The notes under the pieces were generated by a model. It was not told the origin of the DNA. It made no database searches and saw nothing but the letters and a program-made list of their open reading frames with translations. Below are positions 56,052 through 64,000 of a stretch of DNA of 64,000 nt, piece by piece (the first letter of the stretch is position 1; every line of letters begins with the position of its first letter). This stretch comes from Stigmatella aurantiaca DW4/3-1. GTDB taxonomy: Bacteria > Myxococcota > Myxococcia > Myxococcales > Myxococcaceae. Where the stretch lies: positions 3,615,501 through 3,679,500 of the forward strand of contig NC_014623.1 in the NCBI RefSeq assembly GCF_000165485.1, in the 5' to 3' direction. A program made the position numbers and the translations under genes.

Positions 56052-57362
56052 ATGGCGATTGACCTGTCGCGGTACTACGCACTGCTGAAGGACGCCTCGC
56101 TGGTCCGCGTGCGCGGGCGTGTCACCGAGCTCACCGGTCTGGTCATCAAGGCCAGCGTGCCCAACGTGCGCGTGGGCGAGGTGGTCTACATCAAGAGCCG
56201 CGTCCGCGGTCAGGTGAAGGCGGAAGTGGTGGGGTTCCAGGGCGACGAGGTGATGCTCATGCCCCTGGGCGAGCTGTACGGCATTGGCCCGGACAGCGAG
56301 GTGATTCCCAGCGGCAAGCCGCTCACCATCAAGTGCGGGGAAGGGCTGCTGGGGCGCGTGCTCGGGGGCACGGGCGAGCCCATCGATGGCAAGCCCCTGC
56401 CGGATGACCTCATCGACTGGTCGGTGGACCGGGATTGCCCGGACCCCTTCACGCGCATGCGCATCGAGCACCCGCTGCCGCTGGGGGTGCGCTGCATCGA
56501 TGGGCTGCTGACCGTGGGCGAGGGGCAGCGCGTGGGGCTCTTCGCAGGCTCCGGCGTCGGTAAGTCCACGCTCATGGGGCAGATTGCCCGGAACACCAAG
56601 GCGGAACTCAACGTCATCGCGCTGATCGGCGAGCGTGGCCGCGAGGTGCGTGAGTTCATCGAGGACGCACTCGGCGAGGAGGGGCTCAGGCGCTCCGTGC
56701 TGGTCTGCGCCACCTCGGACCAGCCCAGCCTCGTGCGCTTGAAGGCCGCCTACGTGGCCACCGCCATCGCGGAGTACTTCCGGGAGCGGGGCGGCAACGT
56801 GATGTTCATGCTGGACACTGTGACGCGTTTGGCACGTGCCCAGCGTGAAATCGGCTTGGCCGTCGGTGAGCCCCCGGCTCGCCAGGGCTACCCGCCCAGC
56901 GTCTTCTCCATGCTGCCGCGCATCCTCGAGCGCACGGGCAACTCGGCCAAGGGCAAGTGCACCGCCATCTACACCTGCTTGGTGGCCGGTGGTGACATGG
57001 AAGAGCCCATCGCCGACGAGGTCCGCGGTATTCTCGACGGTCACTTCATCCTCAACCGTGCCCTGGGCGAGCGCAACCAGTGGCCCGCCATGGACGTGCT
57101 GGCCAGCCTCTCCCGTGTGATGAGCGGCATCGTCTCCAAGGACCACAAGAAGGCGGCCGGCAAGCTGCGCGAAACACTCTCGACGTACGAGAAACAGCGC
57201 GACCTGATCCTCCTGGGCGCCTACCAGTACGGCACCGACCCCCGGACGGACTACGCCATCGACAAGTACGACGCCATCATCGACTACCTCAAGCAGGACA
57301 CCCACTCGAACTCGACCTTCGAAGAGACGGTCAACGGGCTGGTCGGTCTCTTCGAGGACTGA
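56052..57362 (+). CDS. sctN: T3S ATPase SctN
   Basis: A 436-residue hexameric ATPase homologous to FliI and F1-beta. Walker A AGSGVGKS at 165-172 (K171), GERGREVREF, Walker B region NVMFMLDTVTR, and the PSVFSMLPRILERTG segment typical of the SctN/FliI group. The N-terminal beta-barrel and C-terminal helical domains are complete, and length is normal. It strips chaperones from substrates and unfolds them for export. Located between SctL (3-base gap) and SctO. Confidence 0.97.
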   Translation: MAIDLSRYYALLKDASLVRVRGRVTELTGLVIKASVPNVRVGEVVYIKSRVRGQVKAEVVGFQGDEVMLMPLGELYGIGPDSEVIPSGKPLTIKCGEGLLGRVLGGTGEPIDGKPLPDDLIDWSVDRDCPDPFTRMRIEHPLPLGVRCIDGLLTVGEGQRVGLFAGSGVGKSTLMGQIARNTKAELNVIALIGERGREVREFIEDALGEEGLRRSVLVCATSDQPSLVRLKAAYVATAIAEYFRERGGNVMFMLDTVTRLARAQREIGLAVGEPPARQGYPPSVFSMLPRILERTGNSAKGKCTAIYTCLVAGGDMEEPIADEVRGILDGHFILNRALGERNQWPAMDVLASLSRVMSGIVSKDHKKAAGKLRETLSTYEKQRDLILLGAYQYGTDPRTDYAIDKYDAIIDYLKQDTHSNSTFEETVNGLVGLFED

Positions 57363-57398
57363 CGCGGGCGGGGTTTTCCGGGTTAGGATGGTGCTCCC

Positions 57399-57887
57399 AT
57401 GCCCCCGTACCGGTTAGAGACCCTCCTGGAGATGCGCGCCCGCGCCAAGGAGGAGGCGGAGCAGGCCTTCTCCGCGGCCATCAAGGCGCTGGAGAAGGAG
57501 AAGGCGGAACTCAAGCGTCTGGAGGACGAGCTCACGCGGCGCAAGGCCGAGCGCAAGGCCAAGGTCATGGCCTACCTCAACGAGGTGATGGCCAAGGGCG
57601 CCGGCATCAACGGCATGAACATGATGGGCCGCTTCGAGCAGCGCCTGAAGGACGAGGAGGCGCAGGTGGCGCTCGACATCGAGCGCCAGCGCGAGGTGGT
57701 GAAGGTGGCCGAGAGGACCGTCGAGCAGAAGCGCCAGCAGATGGCGGAGGCCGCCAAGGAGCTCAAAGCCATCGAGAAGCACAAGGAGACCTGGCAGAAG
57801 CAGATCAAATACGAGCGGCAGCAGCGCGAGGAGCTGAACCAGGAAGAGATTGGCAGTGCCTTGTTCCTCGCCCGTCAGCGCAAGTAA
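57399..57887 (+). CDS. sctO: T3S central stalk SctO (YscO/FliJ-like)
   Basis: A 162-residue protein that is almost wholly two long antiparallel charged helices (RARAKEEAEQAFSAAIKALE, LKRLEDELTRRKAERKAKVM, KVAERTVEQKRQQMAEAAKE). Start PPYRLETLLEMR is FliJ-like. In this position it is the rotor-like stalk that couples the SctN ATPase to the export gate SctV. A short loop with Gly/Asn/Met (GINGMNMMG) separates the helices. Confidence 0.88.
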   Translation: MPPYRLETLLEMRARAKEEAEQAFSAAIKALEKEKAELKRLEDELTRRKAERKAKVMAYLNEVMAKGAGINGMNMMGRFEQRLKDEEAQVALDIERQREVVKVAERTVEQKRQQMAEAAKELKAIEKHKETWQKQIKYERQQREELNQEEIGSALFLARQRK

Positions 57888-57917
57888 TCTTTCCTCCTTT
57901 TCTCCAGGTGTGAAGAG

Positions 57918-58928
57918 ATGAGCCGAGTCGAAGACGATCGCGACGCAGAGCGGATTGCCCAGCGCCTCATCCAGGAGCGGCAGCTCGCCGAGGCCAAGGG
58001 CAAGCAGCGCAAAGAGGGGGAGACGGCCTTCTCGAAGCTGGTCCAGCAGTCCCAGACGGAGAAGGGGCAGACCCAGCAGAAGCAGGAGACCAAGCAGACC
58101 TTCGCCCAGGCCACGCTCGCCCGGCTCATGAAGGAGGCGGGGACGAAGGAGGCCGGGGCGGAGATGCGCCAGCAGGAGGGCGCCAACACGAAGCAGTCCG
58201 GGCTGCGTCAGGACACCACCCGCGCCCAGGGCCGCCAGGAGGCGAAGTCCCTCGACGAGCGCGTGTTGCTGGGCCAATCCGATGAGGCCCGGCAGACCTC
58301 CGAGGGCCGTCAGACAGAGTCGTCCCAGGGCGGGGCGGCCAGTGCCAGCCGCAGGCACGACGAGGGCGTCTCCGAGGCCCGGACCGAGGCCCGCCACACG
58401 GAGGGCAAGGCGGAGAGTGACTCGGAGGCGGACGAGAAGAGTTCATTGTCCCGGAGCGAGGGGCGCGCGGGCCAGAAGGGCTCGCTCAAGGCGGACGCGG
58501 ACGCTGGCGGTGGTCAGGGCGGTGGGGGCAAGGACAAGAAGGAAGGCGGGGGCGAGGCCGCGGCGGCGGCGGGCTTCCGCTTCAACCCCGCGCTGATGGC
58601 CCCGGTCCCCGTGGCCAAGCCCAAGCCCAACACGGGCTCGGAGCGGATGCGGGCCATTGCCAACGAGATCGCCCAGAAGATCGTCGAGCGGGCGCGCGTG
58701 GGCACCAATGGCGCCGGGCAGGCGGAGTTCCAGATCGATCTGCGCAGCAACGTGCTCAGCGGACTGTCCATCAAGCTCTCCGCCAAGAACGGGAAGATCC
58801 AGGCCGTCTTCAGCGGCAGCGACCGTGACGTGCTCAAGATGATCGAAGAGCAGAAAGAGGGCCTCAAGAGCGCCCTGACAGGCCGTGGCCTGAAGCTCGA
58901 GGATCTGCGCTTCGAGGTTCGCGCATGA
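57918..58928 (+). CDS. sctP: SctP-like / FliK-like length-control protein
   Basis: A 336-residue protein. Residues 1-220 are highly charged and Gln/Glu/Ser/Gly-rich, hence disordered (KQRKEGETAFSKLVQQSQTE). The C-terminal 90 residues form the FliK/SctP substrate-switch domain: QAEFQIDLRSNVLSGLSIKL, SAKNGKIQAVFSGSDRDVLK, MIEEQKEGLKSALTGRGLKL. The domain is closer to flagellar FliK (LxPxxLGxLxVxL-type) than to most SctP. It should measure needle or rod length and switch the gate SctU to late substrates. Its last four bases overlap the start of sctQ. Confidence 0.8.
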   Translation: MSRVEDDRDAERIAQRLIQERQLAEAKGKQRKEGETAFSKLVQQSQTEKGQTQQKQETKQTFAQATLARLMKEAGTKEAGAEMRQQEGANTKQSGLRQDTTRAQGRQEAKSLDERVLLGQSDEARQTSEGRQTESSQGGAASASRRHDEGVSEARTEARHTEGKAESDSEADEKSSLSRSEGRAGQKGSLKADADAGGGQGGGGKDKKEGGGEAAAAAGFRFNPALMAPVPVAKPKPNTGSERMRAIANEIAQKIVERARVGTNGAGQAEFQIDLRSNVLSGLSIKLSAKNGKIQAVFSGSDRDVLKMIEEQKEGLKSALTGRGLKLEDLRFEVRA

Positions 58929-60250
58929 GTCTCAGCCGGGATGATGGGCCCGGAACCTATGATCGGACGATGCTGGTGGACTTGCGCCAGATCCGTCCGA
59001 CCCGGCCCTGGAAGCCGTTCTATTTTCAGAACCTGGAGCGGGTGAGCCGCACTCAGGTGGGGCTGTCGCTGCAAGTGCAGCGCATGCTGCCGCCCGCGAG
59101 CGCGGCCGAGCCCTTGTATGCCCGGCTCAAGGCGCTCTTTGACGCCGAATCCCGCGTGAATCTGGTGTCCGTGCAGATCCGCCCCTTCCAGGAGCTTCAA
59201 CGCTACCTGGGAGACCCCTCCTTCCTGGCGGTGCTCGCCCCGGGCGCGCTCAAGGAGCGGGTGGTGCTGGAGGTGGAGCTGCCGCTGGCCCACAACCTGG
59301 TGGACATGCTGCTGGGCGGGGTGGGCGAGACCGTGGGCTTGCGGCCCTTGACCGACATCGAGGAGGGCGTGATGAGCTTCGTCGTCCTCGAGGCACTCAA
59401 GGCCCTCGCGCCCGCGCTGGACCCCAGCCTGCCCAAGCTCCGCCTGGAGACGGTGGCCCGTGGGGCGGAGGAAGTGGCGGACCGGCTGGGGGAGGAGGAT
59501 CGGGTGGTGGTCATCCACCTGAACGCCTCGCTGGGCCCCCATACCGGGCTGGTGCGTCTGGTCATCCCCACCGGGGTGGTGGGGGCGGCCGAGTTGGCGC
59601 AGGCCGCCGCGGAGCGGCGCTCCCAGGTGAACACGGATCTCCAGCTGAACCGGTGGATGCTGTCCACGGTGCGCACCTGGTTGCGCGCGGAGATTGGCCA
59701 GGCGGAGATCGCCAGCCAGGACTTGGCCTACATCCGCGTCAAGGACGTGGTGCTGCTGGATGCGCTGACCGCCCGGCCGGACCGGGGCGAGGAGGGCACC
59801 GCGGTGCTCCGCGTGGGCATGGGCAGCTCCCGGGTGGAGGCGGAGGTCTTCCTCGAGGACGGCCAGTACAAGGCGCGTGTCACGTCCATCGTCATTGGCG
59901 AGCCGGCCTTTCAGCGCGCCGTTCCCCCATCGCCCGAGGGGGAAGAGGCTTTTACCCAGCCGGAGACCGATGGGTCTTCGGAGTCGGAAGGACAGTCCTT
60001 GGACACGATGAACAAGTCGGAGGGCAGCGACCTGCTGGCCGACATCCCGCTGCAAATCGCCGTGGAGCTTGCCCGGGTGCCCGTCACCGCGGACGAGGTG
60101 GTGTCGCTGAGGGTGGGCCACGTCCTCGAATTGCACCGGTCTCCGGGAGAGCCGGTGGAGTTGTCGGTCAACGGCAAGGTGGTGGCCCGGGGTGAGCTGG
60201 TGGAGGTGGAAGGCCAGCTCGGCGTGCGGGTGCTCTCCCTGGCCGGGTAG
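58925..60250 (+). CDS. sctQ: T3S sorting-platform protein SctQ (FliM/FliN-like)
   Basis: A 441-residue protein. The N-terminal two thirds resemble the FliM middle domain (LPLAHNLVDMLLGGVGETVG, LRPLTDIEEGVMSFVVLEAL), then a first SPOA-like domain (RTWLRAEIGQAEIASQDLAY). After a Glu/Ser linker (SEGSDLLADIP) the C-terminal SPOA domain is clear: LQIAVELARVPVTADEVVSL, RVGHVLELHRSPGEPVELSV, NGKVVARGELVEVEGQLGVR. The order is that of a FliM-FliN fusion, as in SctQ. It forms the cytoplasmic sorting platform with SctL and the SctK/FliG-like protein. ATGA overlap with sctP. Confidence 0.9.
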   Translation: MSLSRDDGPGTYDRTMLVDLRQIRPTRPWKPFYFQNLERVSRTQVGLSLQVQRMLPPASAAEPLYARLKALFDAESRVNLVSVQIRPFQELQRYLGDPSFLAVLAPGALKERVVLEVELPLAHNLVDMLLGGVGETVGLRPLTDIEEGVMSFVVLEALKALAPALDPSLPKLRLETVARGAEEVADRLGEEDRVVVIHLNASLGPHTGLVRLVIPTGVVGAAELAQAAAERRSQVNTDLQLNRWMLSTVRTWLRAEIGQAEIASQDLAYIRVKDVVLLDALTARPDRGEEGTAVLRVGMGSSRVEAEVFLEDGQYKARVTSIVIGEPAFQRAVPPSPEGEEAFTQPETDGSSESEGQSLDTMNKSEGSDLLADIPLQIAVELARVPVTADEVVSLRVGHVLELHRSPGEPVELSVNGKVVARGELVEVEGQLGVRVLSLAG

Positions 60251-60300
60251 CCCTGGCGGGGGGGCGGGCAAGGGGGCACCCCCCGAATCCAAGGGCGGCC

Positions 60301-61014
60301 ATGGCGGTCCCGCCTCCGGATGGACTAGCCTTCGTCCCATTCATGGCGGTTTTCCCTGTGTCGAACGTGCGCCCCCTCGTGGCCTGTGGCTGGTTGTTGA
60401 TCGCGCCATCGCTCGCCGCGGCGCAGGCGGTCTCCTCTCCTTCGCCTGCGGTCCCGGCGGAGGCGGCCCCCGCTCCGCCCGCGGAGTCCTCGCCCGCGCC
60501 TGGCGTGCTCGCGCCTGGGGCTCCGGCCGCGTCTTCTCAACCCACGCCCCTGGCCCCGGCCCCGGCCACATCCCCTTCGGCGGCGGGCGGGGATGAGCTG
60601 CCGGACCCATTCGCCACCGACGCGAGCCCGGAGGAGCCCGAGAGCATGGGGTGGACCCTGGTGCGCACCGTGCTGCTGCTGGCCGCGGTGGTGGCCTCCA
60701 TCTACCTGACGCTCAACGTGGGGCTGCGCCGGTTGATGGGGCTGCAGGGCGTGCCGGTGGGGCGTCCCTCCGTGGTCGCGGTCCTGGAACGCTTGCCGCT
60801 GGACCAGCGCCGGACGCTCTTCGTGTTGAAGGCGGCGGATGAGTATCTCCTGGTGGGGGGCGGGGAGGGGGGCCTCCAGCTCTTGTCCAAGCTCGACACC
60901 GAGGCCGTCGAGCGCATTCGCGCCGAGCGCCCGCAGACGCCCGCCATCCCCTTGAGCCCCTTCCTTCAAAAGCTCCTTTCCCGCCGCACCGGCTCCACGC
61001 CGCCGCGTTCCTGA
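60301..61014 (+). CDS. FliO-like membrane protein
   Basis: A 237-residue protein. The first start (ATG 60301, AAGGGCGG upstream) gives a signal peptide ending SLAAA-QA; starts at 60343 or GTG 60358 are possible. A Pro/Ala/Ser-rich periplasmic part of about 75 residues is followed by one membrane helix (TLVRTVLLLAAVVASIYLTL) and a cytoplasmic domain of FliO type: VVAVLERLPLDQRRTLFVLK, ADEYLLVGGGEGGLQLLSKL. FliO helps assemble the FliP/SctR ring in flagella; injectisomes generally do without it. It sits right before sctR, as fliO sits before fliP. Confidence 0.75.
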   Translation: MAVPPPDGLAFVPFMAVFPVSNVRPLVACGWLLIAPSLAAAQAVSSPSPAVPAEAAPAPPAESSPAPGVLAPGAPAASSQPTPLAPAPATSPSAAGGDELPDPFATDASPEEPESMGWTLVRTVLLLAAVVASIYLTLNVGLRRLMGLQGVPVGRPSVVAVLERLPLDQRRTLFVLKAADEYLLVGGGEGGLQLLSKLDTEAVERIRAERPQTPAIPLSPFLQKLLSRRTGSTPPRS

Positions 61015-61024
61015 AGACTGCCCC

Positions 61025-61858
61025 GTGAGACCTTCGTCCGTCCGACCGCTCCTGTCGTCTCGAATCATCCCCTGGCTCTTCGCCACCACGGTCGCGCTTC
61101 AGCCCGCGGTGGCGCTGGCGCAGCGCCGCCGTGGGGGCGGGGACGACCCCATTCCCGACAGCGTCGTCCAGGCCGCGACCAGCAACGAGTCCTTTGCCTC
61201 GCGGCCGCTCATCCTCATCCTGGCGCTGGCGGCCCTGTCGCTCGTGCCCTTCATGCTGATGATGGTGACGAGCTTCGTGAAGATCTCGGTGGTGCTCTCC
61301 ATCGTCCGCTCGGCGCTGGGCACCCAGCAGATTCCGCCCACGCAGGTCATCACCGGCCTGGCCGTCATCCTCACCGTCTACATCATGGCCCCGGTGGGGC
61401 AGGAGATGTACAAGGCGGCGAAGGTGGACATCTGGGCCAAGGGCCCCAGCCTGCTGTCCTCGGAGACGGTGGGCACGCTGCTCGAAGCCGCCGACCGCTC
61501 GAAGGAGCCGCTGCGCGACTTCCTGGTGAAGAAGGTCAAGAACAAGGACCGGGCCTTGTTCTTCCACCTCGCCAAGAAGATGCGCAAGGCGGAGGACCGC
61601 AAGGACATCGGGGACCGGGACTTCATGATCATCATCCCGGCCTTCGTGGTGTCCGAGCTGAAGGAGGCCTTCCAGATCGGCTTCCTGCTCTTCGTGCCCT
61701 TCATCGTCATCGACATGGTGGTGGCCAACATCCTGCTCGCGCTCGGCATGCACATGTTGTCGCCGACCACCATCTCCATGCCGTTCAAGCTCTTGCTCTT
61801 CGTGCTCGTGGACGGCTGGTATCTCATCGCCAAGGGCCTGGTCGTCGGCTACCTGTAG
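61025..61858 (+). CDS. sctR: T3S export gate SctR (FliP/YscR) with signal peptide
   Basis: A 277-residue inner-membrane protein from GTG 61025. It has an N-terminal signal-like segment ending VALA-QRRR, a feature of flagellar FliP rather than of most SctR. Conserved motifs: LVPFMLMMVTSFVKISVVLS, RSALGTQQIPPTQVITGLAV, FMIIIPAFVVSELKEAFQIG, HMLSPTTISMPFKLLLFVLV, DGW. Five copies form the core of the export gate with SctS and SctT. It is followed by sctS after 10 bases. Confidence 0.95.
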   Translation: MRPSSVRPLLSSRIIPWLFATTVALQPAVALAQRRRGGGDDPIPDSVVQAATSNESFASRPLILILALAALSLVPFMLMMVTSFVKISVVLSIVRSALGTQQIPPTQVITGLAVILTVYIMAPVGQEMYKAAKVDIWAKGPSLLSSETVGTLLEAADRSKEPLRDFLVKKVKNKDRALFFHLAKKMRKAEDRKDIGDRDFMIIIPAFVVSELKEAFQIGFLLFVPFIVIDMVVANILLALGMHMLSPTTISMPFKLLLFVLVDGWYLIAKGLVVGYL

Positions 61859-61868
61859 GAGACGCTCC

Positions 61869-62135
61869 ATGCACCAACTGTCCGTCATTACCCAGCAGGC
61901 GTTGTTCCTGGTGCTCATCGTCTCGGCGCCGCCGGTGCTCATCAGCCTGGTGGTGGGCTTCATCATCGCCTTGTTCCAGGCCACCACGCAGATTCAGGAG
62001 CAGACGCTGACGTTTGCTCCCAAGGTCGTCATCGTCTTCATCGTGTTGGCCATGGCGGGGCCGTGGATTGGCCACCAGCTCCTGCGCTTCACCTTCCACG
62101 TCTTCGACCGGTTCCCGGCCCTCATCAACGGATGA
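61869..62135 (+). CDS. sctS: T3S export gate SctS (FliQ/YscS)
   Basis: An 88-residue protein of two membrane helices: ALFLVLIVSAPPVLISLVVG and KVVIVFIVLAMAGPWIGHQL, joined by the loop IALFQATTQIQEQTLTFAPK, the FliQ/SctS signature. Length is standard. Four copies complete the gate with SctR and SctT. Its stop overlaps the sctT start (ATGA). Confidence 0.95.
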   Translation: MHQLSVITQQALFLVLIVSAPPVLISLVVGFIIALFQATTQIQEQTLTFAPKVVIVFIVLAMAGPWIGHQLLRFTFHVFDRFPALING

Positions 62136-62953
62136 ACAACGTCCAGGAAGCCTTCACCCGGCTGATCGAACAGTCGAACCTATCGCTGATGATCTTCACG
62201 ATAGGGCTGCTGATGTGCCGGATCATGCCCGTGCTCATCTTCTCCCCGTTCCTGGGGGGCGAGGTGGTTCCGCCCGAGGTGCGCATGGGCGTGGGCGTCA
62301 CCCTGTCGCTGGTGCTCTTCCCCTCGGTGGCGGACCGGATGGGGGCGCTGCCCACCAGCGCGCTGCCCTACATCGCGCTGCTGCTCAAGGAGGTCTTCAT
62401 CGGCGTCTCGCTGGCGTTCATCGTCAACATCATCTTCGATGCGGCGCGGGTGGCGGGCACCTTGGTCGACACCATGGCGGGCAGTAACAACGCCCAGCTC
62501 TACGTGCCCCAGCTGGGCCAGCAGGTGTCGCTCTTCTCCAGCCTCAAGGTGCAGCTGTCCGTGGTGCTGTTCCTCACGCTGGACGGCCACCACATCGTCA
62601 TCTCGGCCTTGGCGGACAGCTTCGCCATCGTCCCGCTCGACAGCTTCCCGAAGTTCAGCAAGGGGACCTGGGCCTTCTTCGAAGTGATCAGCCGTGCCTT
62701 CGCCAACCTGTTGGCGATCAGCCTCTCGTTGGCCGCGCCGCAGATGCTGTCCGCCTTCCTCACGGACCTGGCCATGGGCGCCGTCAACCGCGTCGCGCCC
62801 AACCTTCAGGTCTTCTTCATCGCCATGGCCATCAAGCCCATGGTGTCGGTGCTCATCGCGGCGCTGGCCCTGCACATGCTCATCGGACGGTTCCAGTCGG
62901 AGTTCGTCCACATGCTCGAGCTCCTCCTTCGCGCCGTGCACTTGCTGGCCTGA
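62132..62953 (+). CDS. sctT: T3S export gate SctT (FliR/YscT)
   Basis: A 273-residue membrane protein with about six helices. Start ATG 62132 overlaps the sctS stop by four bases. Signature stretches: LLMCRIMPVLIFSPFLGGEV, LLKEVFIGVSLAFIVNIIFD, AARVAGTLVDTMAGSNNAQL, FLTLDGHHIVISALADSFAI, APQMLSAFLTDLAMGAVNRV. One copy closes the SctR5-S4-T1 gate. The segment AGSNNAQLYVPQLGQQVS corresponds to the plug-near loop of FliR. Confidence 0.95.
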   Translation: MNNVQEAFTRLIEQSNLSLMIFTIGLLMCRIMPVLIFSPFLGGEVVPPEVRMGVGVTLSLVLFPSVADRMGALPTSALPYIALLLKEVFIGVSLAFIVNIIFDAARVAGTLVDTMAGSNNAQLYVPQLGQQVSLFSSLKVQLSVVLFLTLDGHHIVISALADSFAIVPLDSFPKFSKGTWAFFEVISRAFANLLAISLSLAAPQMLSAFLTDLAMGAVNRVAPNLQVFFIAMAIKPMVSVLIAALALHMLIGRFQSEFVHMLELLLRAVHLLA

Positions 62954-62965
62954 CCCCGAGCCGTC

Positions 62966-64000
62966 ATGTCCGACGAGAAAACAGAGGAACCGAGTCAAAA
63001 GAAGCTCGATGACGCCCGGAAGAAAGGGCAGGTCTGGAAGAGCAAGGACCTGACAGGTGTCTTCGTCTTCCTCGTGGGCCTGGGTGCCGTGAAGGGCATG
63101 TGGGACACGATCGTCGAGGAGCTGAAGACGCTCTTCCTCTTCACGTTCCAGTACATCTCGCAGCCAGAGGAGTTGTCGCGGGCCACCTCCAACGCGATGT
63201 CGATGGCGGTGCACACGGTGCTGTTCCTCACGGCCCCCATCGTCGCGGGTGGGGCGGTCATCGCGGGGCTGGTGGAGTTTCTCCAGGTGGGGGCGCTCTT
63301 CACCATGGATCCGCTGATCCCCAAGCTCGAGAAGCTCAACCCCATCCAGGGCATCAAGAACATCTTCTCCAAGAAGACCGTGGTGGAGATGATCAAGAAC
63401 CTGGTGAAAATCAGCGTCGCGGCCTACGTCGTCTTCGGCGTGGTGCGGGACATGCTCGACATGCTGGTCCAGACGGTGCGCATGGACACCTCGGGCCTGC
63501 TGGCGGTGATGGGGGAGATGGTCTACCGCGTCTGCACCCGCGTGGCGCTCGTGTTCTTGCTCTTCTCCATTTTCGACATCTGGTGGCAGCGCAAGGCCTT
63601 CATGAAGGAAATGATGATGTCGAAGGACGACGTCAAGAAGGAGTACAAGGAGAGCGAAGGCGACCCGCACCACAAGGCGCACCGCAAGCAGATGCACCAG
63701 GAGATCATGGAGGGGGCGCAGATGGAGGCCGTCAAGGACGCCGACGTCATCGTCACCAACCCCGACCACGTGGCGGTGGCCCTCCAGTACGACCGCGACA
63801 AGGACGCGGCGCCCCGGGTGCTGGCCAAGGGCATCGACTTCAAGGCCGAGCGCATCAAGGCGATTGCCCGCGAGTCGGACGTGCCCACGCTGCGCAACGT
63901 GCCGCTGGCGCACGCGCTCCTGCGGGTGGACGTGGGCCAGGACATCCCCGAGGAGCTGTACGACGCGGTGGCCGAGGTCCTCAACTTTGTCTACGGGCTG
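62966..64000 (+). CDS. sctU: T3S substrate-switch protein SctU (FlhB/YscU), 3' end cut
   Basis: 345 codons are present and the frame is open at the window edge, probably a few residues short of the end. N-terminal signature EEPSQKKLDDARKKGQVWKS, four membrane helices, the linker FDIWWQRKAFMKEMMMSKDD and VKKEYKESEGDP, and the cytoplasmic domain. The self-cleavage site is NPDH at 265-268 (in VIVTNPDHVAVAL) instead of the usual NPTH; the cleaved Asn and Pro and the His are kept. SctU clamps SctR-S-T open and switches export from early to later substrates after cleavage. sctV would be expected next, outside the window. Confidence 0.95.
   Translation, partial: MSDEKTEEPSQKKLDDARKKGQVWKSKDLTGVFVFLVGLGAVKGMWDTIVEELKTLFLFTFQYISQPEELSRATSNAMSMAVHTVLFLTAPIVAGGAVIAGLVEFLQVGALFTMDPLIPKLEKLNPIQGIKNIFSKKTVVEMIKNLVKISVAAYVVFGVVRDMLDMLVQTVRMDTSGLLAVMGEMVYRVCTRVALVFLLFSIFDIWWQRKAFMKEMMMSKDDVKKEYKESEGDPHHKAHRKQMHQEIMEGAQMEAVKDADVIVTNPDHVAVALQYDRDKDAAPRVLAKGIDFKAERIKAIARESDVPTLRNVPLAHALLRVDVGQDIPEELYDAVAEVLNFVYGL

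Overview
The window comes from a high-GC deltaproteobacterial predator of the Myxococcota, most likely suborder Cystobacterineae (the Stigmatella, Cystobacter, Archangium and Myxococcus group). This is inferred from the very GC-rich third codon positions, the many lipoproteins and secreted proteins, a serine/threonine kinase with the myxobacterial C-terminal tail, FIS/LuxR-type and PadR regulators, and a secretin-free-looking type III secretion (T3S) cluster of the kind known from this group. No rRNA, tRNA, CRISPR array or intact insertion sequence was seen.

Layout. 1-1252: 5' part of fusA (EF-G) leaving the window on the left. 1.4-9.6 kb: accessory and visibly decaying DNA. It holds an NTF2-like protein, the wreck of a peptide-maturase ATP-grasp gene with a short leader-like peptide, lipoproteins, a mosaic of serine/threonine kinase fragments, a double-CXXC (immunity-like) protein behind a frameshifted ORF, an intact membrane kinase, and a sharp junction between two truncated genes. 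9.6-16 kb: two unknown genes, a secreted lectin-like protein, and housekeeping genes (soluble transhydrogenase, pseudouridine synthase, TrmJ-like methyltransferase). 16.1-24.2 kb: bacterial alpha-2-macroglobulin with an intact thioester followed by penicillin-binding protein 1C, a periplasmic protease trap coupled to wall repair. 24.5-28.3 kb: four overlapping genes around an ECF sigma factor. 28.4-31.9 kb: a DUF4476-type protein, a CotH-type lipoprotein and small proteins.

31.9-38.1 kb: a signalling operon with a CHASE3-GAF-kinase-REC-REC-REC hybrid, stand-alone CheR, a receiver-less CheB and a REC-kinase protein, with no chemoreceptor. 38.1-49.7 kb: a subtilisin with a lectin tail, a large peptidase/beta-propeller/outer-membrane-barrel fusion, an LVIVD-repeat lipoprotein, an EAL phosphodiesterase, and a VOC-PadR pair under a near-perfect 32-bp palindrome.

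49.4-64.0 kb: the main attraction, a T3S cluster in one orientation that runs off the right edge: a needle- or substrate-like protein, a TPR chaperone, a small protein that may be a FlgM-like anti-sigma, a FliA-like sigma factor, SctI, SctJ, a FliG-like protein in the place of SctK, SctL, SctN, SctO, SctP, a FliM/FliN-like SctQ, a FliO-like protein, SctR with a signal peptide, SctS, SctT and SctU with an NPDH instead of NPTH self-cleavage site. Several parts look more flagellar than is usual for an injectisome. SctC, SctD and SctV are not in the window. Similarity calls were made by eye from motifs and remembered family patterns; no search was run.
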